A DNA stretch of 24,462 bases, taken from positions 1 through 24,462 of IMG/VR virus record IMGVR_UViG_3300036846_000524; one strand, given 5' to 3'. This DNA comes from a virus. A program made the position numbers and the translations under genes. Of the stretch, positions 20,232 through 24,462 are shown piece by piece. Within the stretch, counting starts at the first letter, position 1, and every line of letters starts with the position of its first letter. The notes under the pieces were generated by a model. The model was not told where the DNA came from. It saw only the letters and a list, made by a program, of their open reading frames with translations, and searched no databases.

Positions 20232-20401
20232 CCACAGAAGCCGCACCGACGCCGCGTGCCGTGCCCACCGCCGACGAATCGCTCGCTGCGATCGCGTCGT
20301 CGCTGCACGAGATCAACGACCACATGCACGAGGTGACGCAGCTGCTCGCCGCAGTGACCGCGGTCGAGGTCGCCACGACGCCCCAAGAGCCGGGCGTCTG
20401 A
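20228..20401 (+). CDS. 57-codon gene in frame with the portal gene, separated by one TGA
   Basis: From ATG 20228 a 57-residue product (TADESLAAIASSLHEINDHM, then HEVTQLLAAVTAVEV) ends at TGA 20399-20401. The very next codon, TTG 20402, opens the portal in the same reading frame. The helix 'LAAIASSLHEINDHMHEVTQ' looks like a short coiled coil. It is either an independent micro-protein with reinitiation at the portal, or an N-terminal extension of the portal reached by stop-codon readthrough. Confidence 0.5.
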   Translation: MTTEAAPTPRAVPTADESLAAIASSLHEINDHMHEVTQLLAAVTAVEVATTPQEPGV

Positions 20402-21769
20402 TTGGGACTGGCCCGGCTGCTCACACGCTCGGACGCTCTCGCGCCCGTGGCCGAGTCGGGCAGCCCGACCGCGACCGGGCCACCACCGCCGACCGACACC
20501 GGGCCGGGCGGCTGGTATCCGCCACCGACCGCAGTGCTGCCCGCACCGAGCGAGCGCACGGCACTGAGCGTGCCCGCGTTCTGGCGCGGTCACGCGTACG
20601 TGTGCGGCTCGATCGGCCTGCTGCCGGTGTCAGCGTGGCGTGACACCGAGGAGCTCGACCCACAGCCGCCCGTGCTGCGCCAGCCCGATCCACATCAGAC
20701 GCCGATGGCGTTCTGGTCGCAGATCACGTCGTCGCTGACGCTGTACGGCAACGCCGTGGCGGTGATCACCGGCACCGACCGGCTGGGCTATCCGACCAGC
20801 TTGTACCCCGTGCATCCGCTCTACGCGGCGGTCAAGTTCGCGGGCAACCCGAGCGACCCGTTGATCGCGGGCTGGTATCTGGCCGGGCACTTCTACGACC
20901 CGACGCAGGTGTGGCACGTGAAGAGTCACCTCGGCCGGGCGGGCTGGCCGCTCGGGCGTGGCCTGCTCGACACGGTGCCCGACGGCATCGCGCTCGCCGG
21001 AGCGGTGCAGGGCTACGCCGAGTCCTACTTCGCCAACGGCGGGATGCCGACCGGCGTGCTCAAGGTCCACCGGCCCGAAGTGACGCAGGAGCAGGCCGAC
21101 ACCGCAAAGGCCAATTGGGTCGCCAAGTACTCGGGCCGGGCCGGTGTCGCCGTGCTCAACGAGCTGACCGACTTCACACCGGTCGCGTACAAGCCGGTCG
21201 ATTCGCAGATGGTCGAATCGCGCCAGCTGACGCTGACCGAGGTGGCGCTCATGTGGGGCTTGCCGCCGACCAAGCTGGGCTCGAACGTGGGCGGCAGCAC
21301 GTACCGCAACGCCGAGATGGAAGAGATCCAGGCGCGCAACGATGCGATCGTGCCGTGGGCGTCGCTGCTCGAGCAGGCGGTGTCGATCGAGCTGCTGCCC
21401 AACGGCCAGCACGCCGAGTGGAACCTCGACGCCAAGCTCCGTGCCGACACGCTCACGCGTTACCAGTCGTACCAGTTCGCCCTCGGCGGTCCCGGCCCGC
21501 TCAGCCAGTGGATGCTGCCCGACGAGGTGCGCGGGCTCGAGGGCATGGACCCCGCAGCGCAAGCGATGGCCGACGCCGAGGCCACGGCGATCAGTGAGGG
21601 CCAGCCCGCGCCGATCGTCGGGCCGATCAGCGGTGGCCCACCGAGCGGCAACACGACCACGCCCGAGCCGCCGCAGGCGCCCAACGCACCGAGCCCGAGC
21701 CCGAGCCCGTTCTATCCCGCACCTGAGGGCGGGATGCCGCTCAGTACCGGCACCACAGGAGGCAAGTGA
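20402..21769 (+). CDS. Portal protein (HK97 family)
   Basis: A 455-residue portal, the dodecameric ring through which DNA enters and leaves the head. Family marks: 'AFWRGHAYVCGSIGLLPVSA', 'AFWSQITSSLTLYGNAVAVI', 'PVHPLYAAV', 'VWHVKS', 'NGGMPTGVLKV', 'LTLTEVALMWGLPPTKLGSN', 'RNAEMEEIQARNDAIVPWAS'. The first 55 residues and the Pro/Ser-rich C-terminus (PNAPSPSPSPFYP) are probably disordered. The start is a rare TTG immediately after the TGA of the preceding in-frame gene, with only a poor ribosome site, so translation is likely coupled to that gene. It is followed by the prohead protease as in HK97. Confidence 0.9.
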   Translation: MGLARLLTRSDALAPVAESGSPTATGPPPPTDTGPGGWYPPPTAVLPAPSERTALSVPAFWRGHAYVCGSIGLLPVSAWRDTEELDPQPPVLRQPDPHQTPMAFWSQITSSLTLYGNAVAVITGTDRLGYPTSLYPVHPLYAAVKFAGNPSDPLIAGWYLAGHFYDPTQVWHVKSHLGRAGWPLGRGLLDTVPDGIALAGAVQGYAESYFANGGMPTGVLKVHRPEVTQEQADTAKANWVAKYSGRAGVAVLNELTDFTPVAYKPVDSQMVESRQLTLTEVALMWGLPPTKLGSNVGGSTYRNAEMEEIQARNDAIVPWASLLEQAVSIELLPNGQHAEWNLDAKLRADTLTRYQSYQFALGGPGPLSQWMLPDEVRGLEGMDPAAQAMADAEATAISEGQPAPIVGPISGGPPSGNTTTPEPPQAPNAPSPSPSPFYPAPEGGMPLSTGTTGGK

Positions 21770-21771
21770 TC

Positions 21772-22671
21772 ATGGCCGAGTGGGACACCAGCTACGTCAA
21801 CGACCTACCGGATTCGGCGTTCGTGCTGATCGCACCGGGCGGTCACAAAGATGCCGGTGGTAAGACCGTGCCGCGATCGCTGCGCTTCTTTCCAGTGCGC
21901 AACGCCAGCGGTGCGCTCGACGCACCGCACCTGCGCAACGCCCTGGCGCAGATCCCCAAGGCCTCGACACTGAGCCCGGCCCAGCGCGAGACCGCCATGA
22001 CCGCAGTCAAGGCGCTCGCCAAAAAGACCAACGTGAGCGGTGATCAGGGCGAATACACCGGCACGGCTGGCACCGGGCGCAGCTTCACCGCCGAGGGCGA
22101 GCCGGTCGGGCTCGAGCTGCGCAGCTACACGTTCCCGCTCGAATTCCGCTCCGACGGCGCCGGGCGCACGCTGCTCGGCCGGGCCGTGCCCTACGGCCAG
22201 GTTGCCGACCTGCCCGGAGGAGTCCGCGAGCGCTTTGTCTCGGGCGCGTTCGCCCGCCAGATCGCCAGCGGCAACGTGCCACGCGTCAAGCTCTTCGAGT
22301 CGCACCATGCCCGGCTGGAGGGCGCTGCGCCCATCGGCAAGACCGCTGCGCTGGACGAGCGCTTCGACGGCCTGCACGGGGCGTGGCCGCTGTACTCGAC
22401 CACGCGGGCCGACGACGCGCTCGAGCTGGTGCGCAGCGGCGAGGTCAACGGGCTCAGCGTCGGCTTCAAGCCGGTCGAGGGCGGCAGCGTGCGCGGCCAC
22501 GACGGCGTGATCGAGCGCAGAGCGGCTCATCTCGACCACGTGGTGCTGACGCACGAGCCCATCTACGAGGGCGCAGCCGTGCTCAGCGTGCGCGCCCAGC
22601 AAGCCACCAGCGGCCCGACGCTGGACGAGGTGCGGGCCGACCGCGAGGCCAGGCGGCTCACGTGGTCCTGA
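21772..22671 (+). CDS. Prohead maturation protease (HK97/S78) with N-terminal extra domain
   Basis: A 299-residue protein. I choose ATG 21772 (nine bases after AGGAGG at 21757-21762) over the GTG at 21766. Residues about 115-275 are the S78 protease: H178/H179 in 'LFESHHARLEGAAPIGK' and S229 in 'EVNGLSVGFKPVEGG', the serine-protease pair that cleaves the capsid delta domain. Residues 1-88 form an additional helical domain ('LPDSAFVLI', 'APHLRNALAQIPKASTLSPA', 'AMTAVKALAKKTNV'). That extra domain is found on phage head proteins of actinobacteria and its role is unclear. The stop lies just inside the next gene (overlap of 10 bases). Confidence 0.85.
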   Translation: MAEWDTSYVNDLPDSAFVLIAPGGHKDAGGKTVPRSLRFFPVRNASGALDAPHLRNALAQIPKASTLSPAQRETAMTAVKALAKKTNVSGDQGEYTGTAGTGRSFTAEGEPVGLELRSYTFPLEFRSDGAGRTLLGRAVPYGQVADLPGGVRERFVSGAFARQIASGNVPRVKLFESHHARLEGAAPIGKTAALDERFDGLHGAWPLYSTTRADDALELVRSGEVNGLSVGFKPVEGGSVRGHDGVIERRAAHLDHVVLTHEPIYEGAAVLSVRAQQATSGPTLDEVRADREARRLTWS

Positions 22672-22844
22672 TCGCAGCGGTCGCCGCCAGCGCGAACACC
22701 GTCCAGATCCTCGCCCTGATCGCAGCCGTGCTCTTCGCGCTCGCTGCACTGGTCTCGTTCCTGTCCGTGCCGCGCCTGCTGCACTTCGGGATCGCCTCGG
22801 CCGGGCTGTGCCTGCTGGCGATCGCCACGATCTATCTCGTGTGA
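22662..22844 (+). CDS. Two-helix membrane protein, holin candidate
   Basis: A 60-residue protein from GTG 22662, overlapping the protease gene. It is nearly all hydrophobic: helix 1 about residues 1-31 (NTVQILALIAAVLFALAALV), short turn 'VPRLLHF', helix 2 about residues 39-59 (IASAGLCLLAIATIYLV). A small protein with two hairpin helices in the head operon could be a holin or a membrane accessory factor. The genome has no other classic holin besides the 19817 gene. Confidence 0.55.
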   Translation: MVLIAAVAASANTVQILALIAAVLFALAALVSFLSVPRLLHFGIASAGLCLLAIATIYLV

Positions 22845-22995
22845 GCGCTCGCGCGCTACGCTGCGCGATCGAGTGACCGACCCCGCCTGATTTCGGACCC
22901 CGGCACGACCGGACCCCGACCGCTGTGGACCCGGCCCAGGAGAAGCCCATCCTGCGCCGCGCCTGCGCCGCAGTGAGTGAGAACGGGAGGCCACG
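22845..22995 (+). promoter_or_regulatory. Leader region of the major capsid gene
   Basis: A 151-base gap inside an otherwise packed operon. It begins with the hairpin TCGCGC/GCGCGA (22849-22854, 22863-22868), continues with three similar (T/C)CGGACCCC/CCGACCCC blocks and ends with GGGAGG before the ATG at 22996. Extra leader sequence before the most strongly expressed structural gene suggests an RNA stabiliser or processing site. No clear promoter boxes are seen. Confidence 0.35.
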
Positions 22996-24402
22996 ATGCC
23001 GAACCGCCTGCTGGAGCGTCTCGGCGCTGACTATCAAGCGATGGAGGCGCAGTACGACACGATCCTGAATCGCTGCGCCGACGAGAGCCGTGATCCAAAC
23101 GAAGCCGAGCTCGGCCTGATCGACGGGCTGCGCTCGAACATGACACCGCTGGCCGAGCGGATCATGGAGCTGCGCTCGATCGATGATCAACGCATGGCCG
23201 CTGTGGTCGCCATGACCAATCCGCCCGACATCGCCGGGCTACCGGCCGTCGTGCCGGGCCAGGCCACGCTGGTCGACGCCAACGGCCAGCCGATCGTCCA
23301 GGTGCGAAGCGACGAGATGGTCTACCGACCGCCCGACGCCAGCACGGCCGAGCGGCACAGCTTCTTTCGTGACCTGCGCGACGTGCAGTTCGACAACGAC
23401 ATCGAGGCCCGCTCGCGCCTCGACCGCCACGATCTGCAGATGCGCGCCGCGGCGACCACCACCACCGGCACGGGCACGATCCCGCCCTCGTGGCTGTTCG
23501 CTGAATTCGCCATCATCGCCCACGGGGCGCGGCCGGTGGCCGACACGATCAGGCGCATCGGGATCACCGACGCCAACCCGGTCGTCGTCGGTGTGCAGGC
23601 TGCACCGGGCGCCGTGGTCGGCCCGCAGGGCGGCGAGAACGTCGCCCCGGCCGACGGCTCGTTCAACGCCAATCAGCTCGTGACCACGCCGGGCACGTTC
23701 ACCGGCAAGGTCGACGTGAGCCGCCAGCTGCTCGACGGCTCGAATCCCGCCGTCGACGGCCTGGTCTTCACCGACTGCATGGGCGCCTACAACGAGCAGA
23801 TCGAGTCGGCGGTGTGGGCGAAGATGGCGGCGATGGCCGGTGCTGGCCTCGGCTACAACGGCACGTTCGACGCCAGCGTGGCCGGAGCGCAGATCCCCGA
23901 CGCCATCATCATCGCTGGCACTCACGTGCGCACGGCCCGTAAGGCACCGCCGAGCGTGGTCTTTTGCTCGGAGAACATGTGGGGCAACCTGATGCTCGAA
24001 AAGGACACGGCCGGGCGCCCGATCATCGTGGCGGGCTGGGCCGGACCCATGAACGCACGCGGCATCGGTGACGCCATCACCTACGGCCACATCGCCGGGC
24101 AGGTGGCCGGTCTGCCGGTCGTGCCGAGCTGGGCCGGTGCGGACATCTTGTACGTGTCCAAGGCCGACGACGTGCTGCTGCTCGAATCGTCCACGTTCAA
24201 CTTCCGCTACGAGGAGGTACTCGGGCCAGAGTCGATCCGCCTCGGCGTGTGGGGCTACGCGGCCGTCGTGACCGATCGCTACCCGACGGGTTGGGGCAAG
24301 GTCACGATCACGCCGCCCACCGGAGGCCTGCCGCTCGAAGCACTGAGCGCAGTAGGCAACGGCGGCAACGGCGGCAACGGCGGCAGCCGGAGCGGCAAGT
24401 AG
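22996..24402 (+). CDS. Major capsid protein (HK97 fold)
   Basis: A 468-residue capsid subunit. Residues about 1-65 form a coiled-coil (LLERLGADYQAMEAQYDTIL ...) and, together with the next 80 residues, the scaffold-like delta domain expected to be removed by the protease. The HK97 core starts near residue 150 ('TGTIPPSWLFAEFAIIAHGA'). It includes 'PVADTIRRIGI', 'GENVAPADGSF', 'FTGKVDVSRQLLDGSNPAVD' and a C-terminal 'ESIRLGVWGYAAVVTDRYPT'. The end carries the glycine/asparagine repeat GNGGNGGNGG (tandem AACGGCGGC, about 24358-24384). The connector gene follows after 3 bases. Confidence 0.92.
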   Translation: MPNRLLERLGADYQAMEAQYDTILNRCADESRDPNEAELGLIDGLRSNMTPLAERIMELRSIDDQRMAAVVAMTNPPDIAGLPAVVPGQATLVDANGQPIVQVRSDEMVYRPPDASTAERHSFFRDLRDVQFDNDIEARSRLDRHDLQMRAAATTTTGTGTIPPSWLFAEFAIIAHGARPVADTIRRIGITDANPVVVGVQAAPGAVVGPQGGENVAPADGSFNANQLVTTPGTFTGKVDVSRQLLDGSNPAVDGLVFTDCMGAYNEQIESAVWAKMAAMAGAGLGYNGTFDASVAGAQIPDAIIIAGTHVRTARKAPPSVVFCSENMWGNLMLEKDTAGRPIIVAGWAGPMNARGIGDAITYGHIAGQVAGLPVVPSWAGADILYVSKADDVLLLESSTFNFRYEEVLGPESIRLGVWGYAAVVTDRYPTGWGKVTITPPTGGLPLEALSAVGNGGNGGNGGSRSGK

Positions 24403-24405
24403 GCA

Positions 24406-24462
24406 ATGGCTGCGGGCTGGCCGACCCACGACGACGTCTGTCTGATCCTGCGCTTGCAGGAA
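24406..24462 (+). CDS. Head-tail connector, N-terminal part of gene split by window ends
   Basis: The first 19 codons (MAAGWPTHDDVCLILRLQE) of the connector whose remainder is at 1-289. The W-P opening is usual for gp6-like connectors. The last complete codon GAA ends exactly at 24462. The terminal 7 bases equal 1-7, and only after removing one copy does the frame continue correctly into CCG ACA GTG GAC. Confidence 0.75.
   Translation, partial: MAAGWPTHDDVCLILRLQE
24456..24462. repeat. Terminal redundancy GCAGGAA shared with bases 1-7
   Basis: GCAGGAA is both the first and the last 7 bases. Joining the ends with one copy restores a connector gene; joining with both copies puts the 3' part in the wrong frame. 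This supports a closed molecule of 24,455 bp, from an assembly of circular or circularly permuted DNA. Confidence 0.7.

Noticed and set aside
21805-23190. 461-codon minus-strand open frame opposite protease and capsid genes
   Set aside because: Shadow of well-supported genes; no ribosome site or recognisable domain.
24358-24384. Tandem AACGGCGGC repeat as a regulatory or recombination site
   Set aside because: It encodes the Gly/Asn-rich flexible end of the capsid protein, which is a sufficient explanation.
1-24462. Diversity-generating retroelement, transposase or insertion sequence
   Set aside because: No reverse transcriptase, transposase or terminal inverted repeats could be recognised anywhere in the window.

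Overview
The window reads as the whole genome of a small temperate siphovirus (about 24.5 kb), captured in circular or circularly permuted form. The last 7 bases (24456-24462) repeat the first 7 (1-7). When the two copies are merged, a head-tail connector gene that is cut at both window ends becomes one continuous in-frame gene, giving a closed length of 24,455 bp. The attachment site lies intact between two arms of integrase-type repeats, which is also what an excised circle, not an integrated prophage, should look like. The DNA is GC-rich, with many GTG starts, ATGA/GTGA gene overlaps and a probable leaderless promoter, so the host is very likely an actinomycete. The 'GYW..SDG.V.AFG.A' cell-wall-binding repeats of the endolysin are common in Acidimicrobiia and their relatives. 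That host class is an inference, not proven.

Layout, read from the terminase: 18.2-19.8 kb small and large terminase; 19.8-20.4 kb three tiny genes (one a membrane protein); 20.4-24.4 kb HK97-type portal, prohead protease, a two-helix membrane protein and major capsid protein; then across the join to the head-tail connector, tail terminator-like protein, tail tube, gp10-like protein and two tail-assembly chaperone frames joined by a -1 slippery site (A AAC CCT, 2168-2174). These are followed by tape measure, lectin-bearing distal tail protein, Gp37-like tail protein, a probable receptor-binding protein and a modular amidase endolysin (8.57-9.35 kb). All of these are on the + strand and tightly packed. 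A strong hairpin (9361-9402) ends this block and faces a lone minus-strand membrane-anchored gene, a probable lysogenic-conversion gene.

The lysogeny region (9.79-12.0 kb) holds an attP whose core is the 3' part of a tRNA-Glu(CUC) gene, flanked by three and five TGGTGCC-type arm sites. It continues with a tyrosine integrase, an XRE-type regulator and an excisionase-like protein. A 19-bp element (CACCACCGTTGACAGGTGG) sits upstream of both the minus-strand gene and the XRE gene in the same orientation to each, so it is a good candidate for a shared operator. No divergently transcribed repressor is visible.

The early operon (12.0-16.7 kb) encodes a small conserved protein, a RecB-like nuclease with a RecT-like annealing protein, a winged-helix initiator-like protein, a VRR-NUC nuclease and a series of very small zinc-binding proteins, some clearly duplicated. 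Inside the initiator-like gene are 21-22 bp iterons, DnaA-box-like sites and an AT-rich stretch, which looks like a lambda-style origin. A minus-strand three-gene cassette (16.57-17.41 kb: toxin-like protein, ribbon-helix-helix antitoxin, HicB-like protein) with its own palindromic promoter appears to be inserted behind this operon. A minus-strand HNH nuclease and about 350 bp of non-coding DNA (candidate cos region) separate it from the terminase genes.

The most unusual items are the three-gene toxin-antitoxin cassette and the shared 19-bp operator. Next come the origin inside the initiator gene, the duplicated zinc-finger micro-genes and the single TGA stop separating a 57-codon gene from the portal in the same frame.
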